From contig QWII01000101.1 of NCBI GenBank assembly GCA_021405325.1, positions 1 through 47,265 of the forward strand: 47,265 nucleotides of DNA. Reading direction: 5' to 3'. How positions within the stretch are numbered: the first letter of the stretch is position 1; each line of letters begins with the position of its first letter. Below the pieces are notes generated by a model. That model ran no database searches. It had not been told where the DNA came from and saw nothing but the letters and a program-made list of their open reading frames with translations. Source of the stretch: Caldilinea sp. CFX5 (GTDB lineage: Bacteria; Chloroflexota; Anaerolineae; Caldilineales; Caldilineaceae). Positions 28,109 through 37,300 of this stretch are shown here, piece by piece. The translations under genes and the position numbers were made by a program.

Positions 28109-28285
28109 TCAATTCTCCAACCATTCCACCAGCGCATCGATTTGAGCGTCGTCCGTTGTGTCGATTGTCATTGGGTCAGCTACGCGTCTTTCTCCTGTAA
28201 ATATCCGTAAGCCAAATTGAACGAATTTGAAGAAAATTGGGTTAACTGGTAAACTCTTTAATACATTTCGACCATCTCCTTTCAC
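28109..28285 (-). CDS. possible small protein or gene remnant
   Basis: A 58-codon minus-strand frame opens with GTG at 28285 and ends at 28109. It reads KSLPVNPIFFKFVQFGLRIF and, further on, DAQIDALVEWLEN, which looks coding. There is no clear ribosome-binding site and no family match. It is antisense to the short space between the response regulator and the kinase. It could be a truncated gene. The rest of this 270-bp gap holds only a weak TTGGTTAG inverted repeat just after the regulator stop. Confidence 0.25.
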   Translation of the reverse strand: MKGDGRNVLKSLPVNPIFFKFVQFGLRIFTGERRVADPMTIDTTDDAQIDALVEWLEN

Positions 28286-28319
28286 GTTACCAAATTACGA
28301 GTGAAGGAAGTTGCTTGCC

Positions 28320-30623
28320 ATGGACAATCCCGCACGGTCGTGGCTTTGGGGGGAGCGTTTTCTGCCCTGGGCAGTGCTTGCCCTGCTGCTGGTTTACACC
28401 TATGTTGAACTTTTTTACATGCCCTATATCGGCTTTACCTTTGTCCTCGCCACCGGCGAAGTTACCGCTGTCTTTGTTAAAAACGCGCCTGACGCGGCTC
28501 TCCAATCTGGTGATCGGTTGCTGGAAGTGGGTACATTGCGGTGGGCTGATTATCGGCAGGCGGTCCGGCGTCCGCTCTTTCAAGCGGTAAAAATCGGTGA
28601 GGTCTTGCCGATCCGGGTTGAACGCGCGGGGCGCCCCAGGCTGATCACCTGGTCGATCCCCGGCCCGACGCGTGGCGAGATTTGGCAACGGCTCGTCAAC
28701 ACCTGGTGGTTGGCCTACTTCTTCTGGCTGGCGGGAACAGCCACGGTTGTGCTGGTGCGGCCCAAAGATACGCGATGGCGGCTGTTGATTGCCTTTTACT
28801 ACCTGACGGCCATCTGGTTGGTCACCGGCAATACCTCGCGTTGGCATGTTTGGGAAAGCGCCATCCTCTTACGCGTGACCGGCTGGCTCCTGCTGCCGGT
28901 TTGTTGGCATTTACACTGGGTGCTACCCCGCTCCCTGGCGCAGACGCCCCCGTGGCTCTGGCCGTTGGGGTACGGGCTGAGTTGGCTGGCCGCGCTGCTG
29001 CAATGGGCTGAATGGCTGCCGCCGCAGGCTTATCTTTCCGGCTTTTTGCTGGCGCTGGTAGGGAGCGTCGTACTCTTGCTGGTTCACCTGGTTACGCAAC
29101 CGGCGGAACGGCAAGGGTTACGGCTCCTCTTGGGCGCGATCTTGCTGACCGTGCTTGCCCTGAGCAGCGCCGGCATTGCCCAAGTGTTAGCGGTGGCGCC
29201 GCGCTTTAGCTATGGTGCGCTGTTGACGCTGCCTTTGCTACCCCTTGCCTATTTCTATACAACCTACCGCTATCGGCTGGGCGGGCTGGCCGTGCGGGCC
29301 AATCGGCTGATTGTCTTATACCTCTTTCTGACCCTCCTGGGGGTCATCATGACGCTGCTCGTTGTGCTGTTGATGCTCTGGCTGACCTTTCCCGGCAAGG
29401 ACCTCTTGATCACCCTGCTGGCTACGTTCCTGACCGCCATCGTCACGGTCTTTGGCTTTGCGCCCTTCCAACAGTGGGTGGAGCGCCATTTGTTGGGTAT
29501 TCATCTGCCGGCGGCCCACCTGCTGGAAAGCTATGCCGCCCGCATCACCACCTGTCTTGATCTGTCGGATCTGGTTCATACGCTGCGCCAGGAAGTGTTG
29601 CCCAGCCTGTTGGTGCGGGAATCGGCGCTCGTGCGTCTAAACGGCGCTGATCGACTGGCGACGGTTTACAGCGAAGGCGTTGCCGCCCAAGCTTTGCCGA
29701 CAGCCGACAGGCTGCCAACGTTGCTGGCCCGCCAAGGAACCGTTCAGACCCCCGCCCTTTGTGACAAGGAGGGGTTGGCGTCTGCCGATTGGGTGCGTTT
29801 GGTCTTGCCGTTGCGGGCGAACAATCGGCTGATGGGGCTATGGCTCTTGGGTCGGCGTGACCCGGATAATTTCTATGCGCAGGCGGAAATTGTGCGTTTT
29901 CAGGCGTTGGCTGATCAGACCGCCATTGCCCTGACCAACATTGACCAGGCGGCGCAATTGCGGGCGCTCCATGCAGCCGGCATTGACCGCCATGAAACCG
30001 AACGCACCCATCTGGCCCATGTTTTACATGACGAAGTGCTACAGGCGTTGGCCGTCTTGTCCATGCACCTGGATGACGCGGCCGCTTCGCCCTACTTTGA
30101 CGCCGTCTATCAACGGCTGACCATGCGCATTCGCCAACTGATTACGGGTCTCCGCCCGGCGATGATGACCTATGGCTTGTACGCCGCCCTGGCCGAGTTG
30201 AGCGAGGATCTGGCCGAACGAGCCGGGACAGCGGTCGTTGTGCAGTTCAATATGACGCCAGGCAGGGCGCGCTATCCTACCCGTGTGGAGGAGCATCTTT
30301 TCCGGATTGTGCAACAGGCGTGTGAAAATGCGCTGCGCCATGCCCACGCCCGGACGATCACCCTCACCGGTCACTGCGCCGACGACGAGATCGTTATTGT
30401 GGTAACCGATGATGGCGTCGGCTTTACCATCACCCCACCCTTTGCCGTCACCAGCCTCCTGGCCGACAAGCACTTTGGCCTGGTGGGCATGTATGAACGG
30501 GCTGCCCTCATCGGCGCCATCGTGCAGATCGAAAGTGCCCCCGGCCACGGCACACAAGTCCGGGTCTGCTGGCAAGGGCAAGGCAACACGCCTTGCCGGG
30601 CTGACGCCCCCCTCTTGTTCTAA
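28320..30623 (+). CDS. membrane sensor histidine kinase (HisKA_3) with PDZ-like and GAF domains
   Basis: This is a 767-residue kinase of the NarX/DesK class. A first membrane helix (about 12-32) is followed by a PDZ-like segment (VFVKNAPDAALQSGDRLLEV) outside the membrane. About seven further hydrophobic helices span to residue 375. A GAF-like domain (about 390-540) precedes the phospho-acceptor His in AHVLHDEVLQAL near 570. The ATPase domain carries an N-box (QQACENALRHAHA) and DDGVGF. The ATG at 28320 is chosen over a TTG at 28311 because GAAGGAAG is then well spaced. It likely phosphorylates the regulator at 27387. The signal is unknown. The gene ends 5 bp from the convergent cohesin/dockerin gene. 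Confidence 0.9.
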   Translation: MDNPARSWLWGERFLPWAVLALLLVYTYVELFYMPYIGFTFVLATGEVTAVFVKNAPDAALQSGDRLLEVGTLRWADYRQAVRRPLFQAVKIGEVLPIRVERAGRPRLITWSIPGPTRGEIWQRLVNTWWLAYFFWLAGTATVVLVRPKDTRWRLLIAFYYLTAIWLVTGNTSRWHVWESAILLRVTGWLLLPVCWHLHWVLPRSLAQTPPWLWPLGYGLSWLAALLQWAEWLPPQAYLSGFLLALVGSVVLLLVHLVTQPAERQGLRLLLGAILLTVLALSSAGIAQVLAVAPRFSYGALLTLPLLPLAYFYTTYRYRLGGLAVRANRLIVLYLFLTLLGVIMTLLVVLLMLWLTFPGKDLLITLLATFLTAIVTVFGFAPFQQWVERHLLGIHLPAAHLLESYAARITTCLDLSDLVHTLRQEVLPSLLVRESALVRLNGADRLATVYSEGVAAQALPTADRLPTLLARQGTVQTPALCDKEGLASADWVRLVLPLRANNRLMGLWLLGRRDPDNFYAQAEIVRFQALADQTAIALTNIDQAAQLRALHAAGIDRHETERTHLAHVLHDEVLQALAVLSMHLDDAAASPYFDAVYQRLTMRIRQLITGLRPAMMTYGLYAALAELSEDLAERAGTAVVVQFNMTPGRARYPTRVEEHLFRIVQQACENALRHAHARTITLTGHCADDEIVIVVTDDGVGFTITPPFAVTSLLADKHFGLVGMYERAALIGAIVQIESAPGHGTQVRVCWQGQGNTPCRADAPLLF

Positions 30624-30628
30624 ACCAG

Positions 30629-33556
30629 TTATTGGCCCAGCACGACCGGCAGGTATAGCCTACTTGTGTACCGGCTATGGTCGTCATGTAGGATGAGGAT
30701 GGCGCCGCCAGCAGCCGTAACGGGCAACCTTTGCCCCCGATCAGCGCCAAGCGAGGCTGGCGGATCGGGGGCAAAGGTAACGGCCGCCAGCGTCGGGCGA
30801 GTGGTTGCCGCCGCTGGGGTTGTTGGCACAGTAAATTCGATGACGGCCAGGACGCCATCCGGCAGCGGCGTCAGTGGAGGCGTAAAGTCGGACAGGACAA
30901 ATTGTAACTGGTGACGACCAGCGTCAAAGTTGACCCTGGCTGTTACACCGGCGGGCAGAGTTACAATAACGGCATCGGGTACGCCATCATGATTACGGTC
31001 GGTCGGGTCGAAGTGGAGAGCGGTGGGGTCAAAGTCCAGCGCAAAGATGGCCGCCGCCACCCGTTGACCGCCGCCAGCCAACCGCACCGGCAACGCCACC
31101 GTTTGCCCCGCGTTCGCCGTCAGCGTCGCCGGTAGGCTGAGGGTGGCCCCAGTGGCGTCGGCAGCGGTCGCCGGCAGGGCGCAGGCCGCTGCCCCGTTGA
31201 AGCTGACCAAGACCGTGCAGATCAGATCGGCGGCGTCGATGGTGGCGTCGCGATTAGCATCGCAACCGGGCGGATTGCCGGGGAAGCTACCGCCGGCCGC
31301 CGCCAGCCACTCCTGCCCATCCTCATCAAAAATCTCCAAGATAACCCCAACCGGATCAGCGGCATTGATCGCGCCGTCGTCATTACAATCGCCGGCCAGC
31401 GCCGGTTGAATCACAATGGCGCCTGCTTGGGTGCGGCCCAGCAGCGCATGGGCGGTCGGGTCGCTAAAGCTGGGGGGCGGCGCTACGGCAAAGGTCAATG
31501 CCGTCGCCGCTTCTGCGCCATAAACGGGCCGGCAGCGTGCTGTCAACGTCAGGGTAGCGATCACGCCATCAGGCAGCGGGGTGAGCGGCGGGGTGGTGTC
31601 GGCCAGAAAGAGGTTGATCCTGCCCGCCGTTGGATCCATCTGCACCATCGTCTGCACCGCCGTCGGCAGGGCAAAGTGCAACGCATCGGGCAGGCCATCG
31701 CCATTGCCATCGGTCGGGTCTACGTGCAGGCAGGTGGGATCGTAGCTGACGGCAAAGGTCGTCGCCACCACCGCCAGTCCGTTAGTCGCCAACGTCAGTG
31801 GCACAGTAAAGGTCTGGTCAGCAAAGATGGTGGCATCACCGAGGGTCAACTGTGGCCCTATCACTGTCAATGTGACCGGCACCGCCACCTCTCCTGTCGC
31901 TTCATCATTACTCGCCACCATCAACAAACCAGTGTAAACCCCAGCCTGCCGCAGCGGTTCGGCGGCAAAGGTGAGTTGCACCGGCAGTCCGCTTGCGCCC
32001 GCTACCGTTCCCGTCAACGGCGTTACGGTCAGCCAGGGGGTAGTGGTCGTCACACCGGGGCGCCACGCCAGGTCAAAATGGAGATCAGCGCCGCCACTAT
32101 TGCTAATCCATACGGTTTGGGTCACTGTTCCCCGCCCTTGAAGCGTCGCCGCCACCGCTGTCGGCTCGACCACCAACGCCGGCAAAGGAATCAAGGCTGC
32201 GGTCAGTTGTAGATAGCGGCGTTCAAGCGCAGGCGCCGTCATTGCCTCTTCCGTCACCGCCAAATAGTACGTGACGCCCGCTTCTACCACCGGCAGCGGA
32301 GCGTCGGTCGGAGTCGGCGGTAAACAGGCGCCATTGGTCAACGCGCCACGCTCACCACGCCAGAGCGTTGCCAGGGCCGGGTAGCTGCTACCGGTGGTTT
32401 CTACGCGCAGATAACTCGCCACCGCCGGCGTGAATTCATACCAAACGGTGCGACTGCCCTGGCTACCCGTACAGGGCGCCACTGGATCATCGGCGGCAAC
32501 GGTCGCAGTGGTTGTCTCGACCCAATCGTGAAAGTTGGGGCCGTTGATGAGGCGACGAGCGGCAAAGTCATCATGCACCGGCGGCGGCACAACGATCAAG
32601 GTGGCGGTGGCTGTCGCGGTGACGCCAGCCGACGCCGTGGCCGTCGCTGTGTTGACCAGAAAGGGCGTTGACTGGACAACCTGCACATCATCGACATACC
32701 AGCCGGGGTAGTGGTTGTGCTGTTCATCTTGTGTGTTCAGAGCAAATTGCAACCAGATCGCCTGGCCGGCATAGGCCGTCAGATCGACGCTGATCCGTTG
32801 CCAGGTCGCCGTGTTGTCGGCCCAGTACCAGAGATCGCTAAAGCTTTCGCCGTCGGTCGCGATGCGGACGACCGGCCGGTCATACTCCTCAAAGGGTTCC
32901 GTGGCTTGCCAACTCCAAAAGGTCAGCTTGCTCTCGCCGGCCGGCAGGGTGATGGGGGCGATCAGGGTCAGTTCACCGGCGTTGGGGCCGCCCGTGTCAT
33001 AGGTGCAATCGCTGGACTGGCCGTAATACCAACTTGTGCCGGGGCTGTAGCTGTTGGCGCAGGGGCCGTCGTCGGTCATGCGCTGCCAGAGGCCAGTGGC
33101 GCGCCAGTAGTTGTCACTTTCCATGTCATCAAAGAAGAGAACCGGCGGCTGCACCAGTGCCGGATCGACCTGGGCGTGTAGCGTGCGGGTGAGGGTCGCG
33201 CCGGGGGACAGGGTGGTGGCCGGCCAGTGGACAACGCCACCGCTGGTAACGCCACCGTCGCTGGCTGAGGACATGATCAATCCGGTCGGTAAGGTATCGG
33301 TCAGCAGGACGCTGGCAAGGGTGGCGGTTGTCTGGTTGGTGGCGCGCAGGGTGTAGGTCACCGTGGCGCCGGGGGCGGCCAGGGACGGCCCGACGCTTTT
33401 TTCCAGCAGCAATGGTTCGCCACAATCGACAGATGAAGCAGGACAGCGGGCTGGCTCGTCGGGCGCGGCTTTGGCAGATCGCCCCGGCGCGATGGCCCAA
33501 CCGCATAGGCAACCGGACAACAGCAGCAAGACGAGCAAACGGTTCAACATTGACAA
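30629..33556 (-). CDS. secreted DUF11/cohesin-like/dockerin protein
   Basis: This exported protein has about 975 residues. After a signal peptide comes a DUF11 repeat (LLLEKSVGPSLAAPGATVTYTLRATN). A jelly-roll-like domain (SKLTFWSWQATE...WLQFALNTQDE) and Ig-like segments follow. Near the C-terminus two cohesin-like domains (TLGDATIFADQTFTVPLTL and LTANAGQTVALPVRLAGG, each followed by DPT.L..DPTD.N.DG.PDA) flank a dockerin type I-like pair (GDCNDDGAINAADPVG and CDANRDATIDAADLIC) with calcium-loop aspartates. The C-terminus is SRLYLPVVLGQ. The start is likely the TTG at 33556 with AAAGGAG 7 bp upstream; the ATG two codons on is the alternative. The protein may self-assemble or bind partners at the cell surface. 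Confidence 0.8.
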   Translation of the reverse strand: MSMLNRLLVLLLLSGCLCGWAIAPGRSAKAAPDEPARCPASSVDCGEPLLLEKSVGPSLAAPGATVTYTLRATNQTTATLASVLLTDTLPTGLIMSSASDGGVTSGGVVHWPATTLSPGATLTRTLHAQVDPALVQPPVLFFDDMESDNYWRATGLWQRMTDDGPCANSYSPGTSWYYGQSSDCTYDTGGPNAGELTLIAPITLPAGESKLTFWSWQATEPFEEYDRPVVRIATDGESFSDLWYWADNTATWQRISVDLTAYAGQAIWLQFALNTQDEQHNHYPGWYVDDVQVVQSTPFLVNTATATASAGVTATATATLIVVPPPVHDDFAARRLINGPNFHDWVETTTATVAADDPVAPCTGSQGSRTVWYEFTPAVASYLRVETTGSSYPALATLWRGERGALTNGACLPPTPTDAPLPVVEAGVTYYLAVTEEAMTAPALERRYLQLTAALIPLPALVVEPTAVAATLQGRGTVTQTVWISNSGGADLHFDLAWRPGVTTTTPWLTVTPLTGTVAGASGLPVQLTFAAEPLRQAGVYTGLLMVASNDEATGEVAVPVTLTVIGPQLTLGDATIFADQTFTVPLTLATNGLAVVATTFAVSYDPTCLHVDPTDGNGDGLPDALHFALPTAVQTMVQMDPTAGRINLFLADTTPPLTPLPDGVIATLTLTARCRPVYGAEAATALTFAVAPPPSFSDPTAHALLGRTQAGAIVIQPALAGDCNDDGAINAADPVGVILEIFDEDGQEWLAAAGGSFPGNPPGCDANRDATIDAADLICTVLVSFNGAAACALPATAADATGATLSLPATLTANAGQTVALPVRLAGGGQRVAAAIFALDFDPTALHFDPTDRNHDGVPDAVIVTLPAGVTARVNFDAGRHQLQFVLSDFTPPLTPLPDGVLAVIEFTVPTTPAAATTRPTLAAVTFAPDPPASLGADRGQRLPVTAAGGAILILHDDHSRYTSRLYLPVVLGQ

Positions 33557-33604
33557 GAGCAGACTCCTTTGGCTGGTACAGATGGTCGGCACGTAAGGTC
33601 ATCA

Positions 33605-34033
33605 TCATTCTAACGGAAAGTAGGATCGCACAAAACGGCCAAAGGTCGCGCGTTGGTTGGCCGATGGGACGGCGGTCAACGCGGCATAGGACGGGAGTTG
33701 GACGATGCTGTTTACATTGGTGAGGTCACTCCCAGCAAAATATCGTAAGGTGTTTTGTAAGATTAATGGTTGTCGTGTATACTGGTCGTATTGCACCTTA
33801 GCACAGCCTATCTTATCGCTCATCCCATCGTTCCAACCACTACCTCCCGGATATTTCTCGCGCACAATTCGTCCCAACCCTGTCCGGCACAGTGGTTTGT
33901 GATGGATGGCGGGTGGGGTTTTGGCGTTGGGCAAAGAATCGTTGGCAGCAAAGGAAGTAAGTTTACCGTTTTGGAAAAATAATTTCCAACTGCGCCCTAG
34001 CATGAAAAGTGACAGTACGTAATTACTAGTCAC
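33605..34033 (-). other. unassigned open frame, perhaps a decayed gene
   Basis: A 142-codon minus-strand frame contains a protein-like stretch (GCAKVQYDQYTRQPLILQN, then NVNSIVQLPSYAALTAVP and FGRFVRSYFPLE at the end). No domain was recognised. Its start would overlap the operator at 34001-34041, and there is no convincing ribosome-binding site. It may be the tail of an interrupted gene left of the CRISPR locus. Otherwise the 33557-34000 gap shows nothing. Confidence 0.25.
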
Positions 34034-34041
34034 TTTTCATG
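34001..34041 (+). promoter_or_regulatory. operator-like palindrome upstream of the HTH gene
   Basis: Perfect 13-bp arms CATGAAAAGTGAC (34001-34013) and GTCACTTTTCATG (34029-34041) are separated by 15 nt that are themselves partly palindromic. It lies immediately before the ribosome-binding site GGAGGG of the small HTH gene at 34051. Just upstream, ATAATTTCCAACT (33979-33991) recurs almost exactly at 34278-34291 ahead of the WYL-Cas3 gene. The layout suggests an autoregulated operator for the CRISPR operon. Confidence 0.6.
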
Positions 34042-34050
34042 GAGGGCAAA

Positions 34051-34251
34051 ATGGCACGATTATTCGAGGGCGAGAAAGAAGAGATCACAGAAAAGCTGCA
34101 CCGGCTCCTACACCGGCATCACAACGGTCTGCGTGAAAGCGAAATTGCCGAAATGGTGCAGATGGATCGACGACGGGTGAACAACTATCTCCGCGAGTTA
34201 GCGGCCGATGAAAAGGTTTATAAAGATGGGTGGGAGTGGTATGCCGAGTAG
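34051..34251 (+). CDS. small HTH protein, paralogue of the WYL-Cas3 N-terminus
   Basis: This 66-residue protein is essentially one winged-helix/HTH domain: LRESEIAEMVQMDRRRVNNY followed by LRELAADEKVYKDGWEWYAE. It is clearly related to the first 65 residues of the next gene (ISEQEIADATGIQRRTVNNY then LNDLALEGKVEKQGRLWFL). The start at 34051 follows GGAGGG; an earlier in-frame ATG overlaps the operator. It stands 97 bp ahead of the fusion gene. A role as autorepressor, or as competitor for the same operator sites as the fused HTH, is inferred from the relationship and the palindrome. Confidence 0.8.
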   Translation: MARLFEGEKEEITEKLHRLLHRHHNGLRESEIAEMVQMDRRRVNNYLRELAADEKVYKDGWEWYAE

Positions 34252-34347
34252 GGCGTTTTGGTAAAAATTGGGTGTTCATAATTTTCCAACTTTTGCATAC
34301 ACTAGAGGTAGAGCAAGAATTTTTCAGATGCTGAGAGGAAATAAGCA

Positions 34348-37300
34348 ATGCCAAGAATTACCGAACAAACAAAGGAACGACAGATGGAGTTGGTTTGGCT
34401 ACGGGTCAAGCAACGGCCGCATGGCATTAGCGAACAAGAGATCGCCGATGCCACGGGCATTCAGCGACGAACTGTCAACAATTACTTGAATGATCTGGCA
34501 CTGGAAGGCAAAGTCGAAAAACAAGGACGACTTTGGTTTTTGGGCAATTATGAGGAGATTCGCGCTTTACGATTAGAAGTAACGCCGGAAGAAGCCTATA
34601 CTTACTATTTGGGCAGTCGCCTTTTTGTCAAGCAGCACGATAAACGCAATCGTCTGGCCGAGAAAGCGTTGATGCAGTTAGCCGATGCTTTAGCCGCGAA
34701 TAAACTTGTGGGTCATGAAATTGCCCAAGCAGCGCGTGAACTGGCGCAACGCCCTGGCGATCCCCAATATGAAACAATTTTTCAGAAGATCGTTTGCGGC
34801 TATCTGCAACGGAAGCGCATTGCTATTCGGTACAAGCCGCTCAATGGCAAACCTTTTGACACGACCTTTGACACCTACCTGATGGAGCCGTCAGCGATTG
34901 GGTATGCCACCTATATCATCGGCCATAGCCATCTACAAAATCAGCGCCGTGCCTATAAATTGGAACGCATTGAGGAAGCAGAAATTTTACAAGAAGCCTA
35001 TCGGATTCCCGATGATTTTCCTGGCTTGGAAATTTTGCGCAACTCCTGGTCGATCATTATGGGTGAAGAGACGGTCAAAGTGGTGCTGCGCTTTAGTCCG
35101 CAGGTAAAGGAACGGGTACGTGAGACCCAGTGGCATCCATCCCAACAGGATGACCACGATGAAACAAAAACCAAAGAGGAGTGGCTGCTTTGGTGGGTGC
35201 AGGTGGCGGATACAATGGATATGTTGCCCTGGATTCGGAGTTGGGGCAAGGATTGCGAAGTGGTCGAACCAACATGGTTACGCGCCAGAATGAAGGCCGA
35301 GGTACGTAACTTAGCCAAGCTCTATGCCGTAGCGGTTGAGCCGCAAGATCCGCAGTTGGTGCGTTTACTCCGGTGCTGGGGCAAAACGACAAAAGATGTC
35401 AATCAATATCATCCGGCGTTATATCACATGCTTGATGTTGCCCATGTTGCAAAGGCTTTGCTGAGTGACCGGGCGTCTAATCGCTGGCGGCGCGTGTTGG
35501 CAAACGTATTCGATGCGAACGCACAGGATCTCATCAACTGGATACCTTATTTGGTGGCGCTCCATGACATTGGCAAGCTCTCTGTCGCTTTTCAAGCAGC
35601 CAACCAACAACAGTGGCAACGAATGCAATCCCTTGGCTTTGATTTTGGCCGCTGGCAGAGTAAATATACGCTCCATCATACCGTAGCCGGTCAGATCATT
35701 CTGCGCAACGAATGGCATGATCTGCAACTGCCGTCCGCTTTGCAACGCGCCTGGCATGAAATGGTCGGCGGTCATCATGGTTATTATGTCGAAAGTACAG
35801 ATTACCAGCCAGCGCTACAAACTTTTCGCGCCATCCAGGAACCGGAAGAATGGAAGTCGTTACGTCACTTCGCCGGGCAAACACTACACAACGCATTGAC
35901 AACGACCCTGCCAACACCTTTCCCAAACCCACCCAATGTGTCAAGCGCGATTATGGCGCTGACCGGTTTCACCATCTTATGTGATTGGATTGGCTCAGAT
36001 ACGCACTATTTCAAAGCTGAAGCAGAGATGCCACTGGATGAATACATTGGCGAAAGCTATCAACGCGCCCTTGACGCTGTCCATAATGCTGGACTATTCC
36101 AAGCAACACAGAGCACAGCGCCGACGACCTTCGCTGAACTCTTCTCTGATTGTAGAACTCTGCGCCCGCTCCAGGCTGCGATTGATGAAATCCCGGCTGA
36201 GATTTTGCAATCGCCTTGTCTGGCAATTATCGAAGCGCCAACCGGCGAAGGAAAAACAGAAGCAGGGTTCGGTTTGGCGCGGCGGCTTACGCATGGCACA
36301 GGCAGTGACGAATTTTATTGTGCCTTACCCACCATGGCGACCAGTAATCAAATGTTTCAACGTGTGCAAAAACATCTGCGTGATCGGCTTGGCCTACCCA
36401 GCCATGTCAAGTTGGTGCATGGGCAAGCGCTACTGATCGAAGATGATCTGCGCCTGGAACCGCTCTTGAATGGCGATGAAGTCGAGGAACACCCGGCACA
36501 AGAGTGGTTCTCACCCAAAAAGCGCTCATTGCTGGCTCCTTTTGGCGTTGGGACAATTGATCAGGCCGAATTGACGGCGCTCAATGTACGACACAATGCG
36601 TTGCGCATGATGGGGCTGGCCGGCAAAGTTGTGATTCTGGATGAAGTTCATGCGTATGACACATACATGACCACCATTATTGAACAGATGCTGCGCTGGT
36701 TAGCTGCCTTGGGAAGCTCGGTGATCTTGCTTTCTGCCACTTTGCCGGTTGCAAAGCGGGCCGCGCTGGCTGCCGCCTACGGGGCAAAACTTGATCCGAG
36801 CGCTGATACGACCACCGCATACCCAAGTCTCTGGGTTGGCAGTGCAACGGGAACTTGTCACTTACAGCCGGCAGCTCATCAACCTAACCGTACAATTACC
36901 GTTAGTTTTCTAGCATTTGCACAAACATCTACTGAGATTCGTGAGCAGGAAGAAGCAGCGACGGAAACACAATTTTTACCCATGGCGCGTCACCTGCTAG
37001 GACTGGTCAACGCTGGCGGCTGTGCCTGTTGGATCACCAACACAGTCGAACGTGCGCAAAAATTGTATGAAGCGGTGAAACAGGTCGATCCGGCTATTGA
37101 TTGTTCCTTACTACATGCCCGTTTTCCACTAGAAGAGCGGCAGATCAACGAACAAGCGCTTGCTGATAAATTTGGGCCAGGCGTACAGGAACGCCCACAG
37201 CGCGCTATTGTTATCGGAACACAGGTATTAGAGCAGAGTCTGGATGTTGATTTTGATGTCATGCTCACAGACATGGCCCCCATCGATCTCATCTTGCAAC

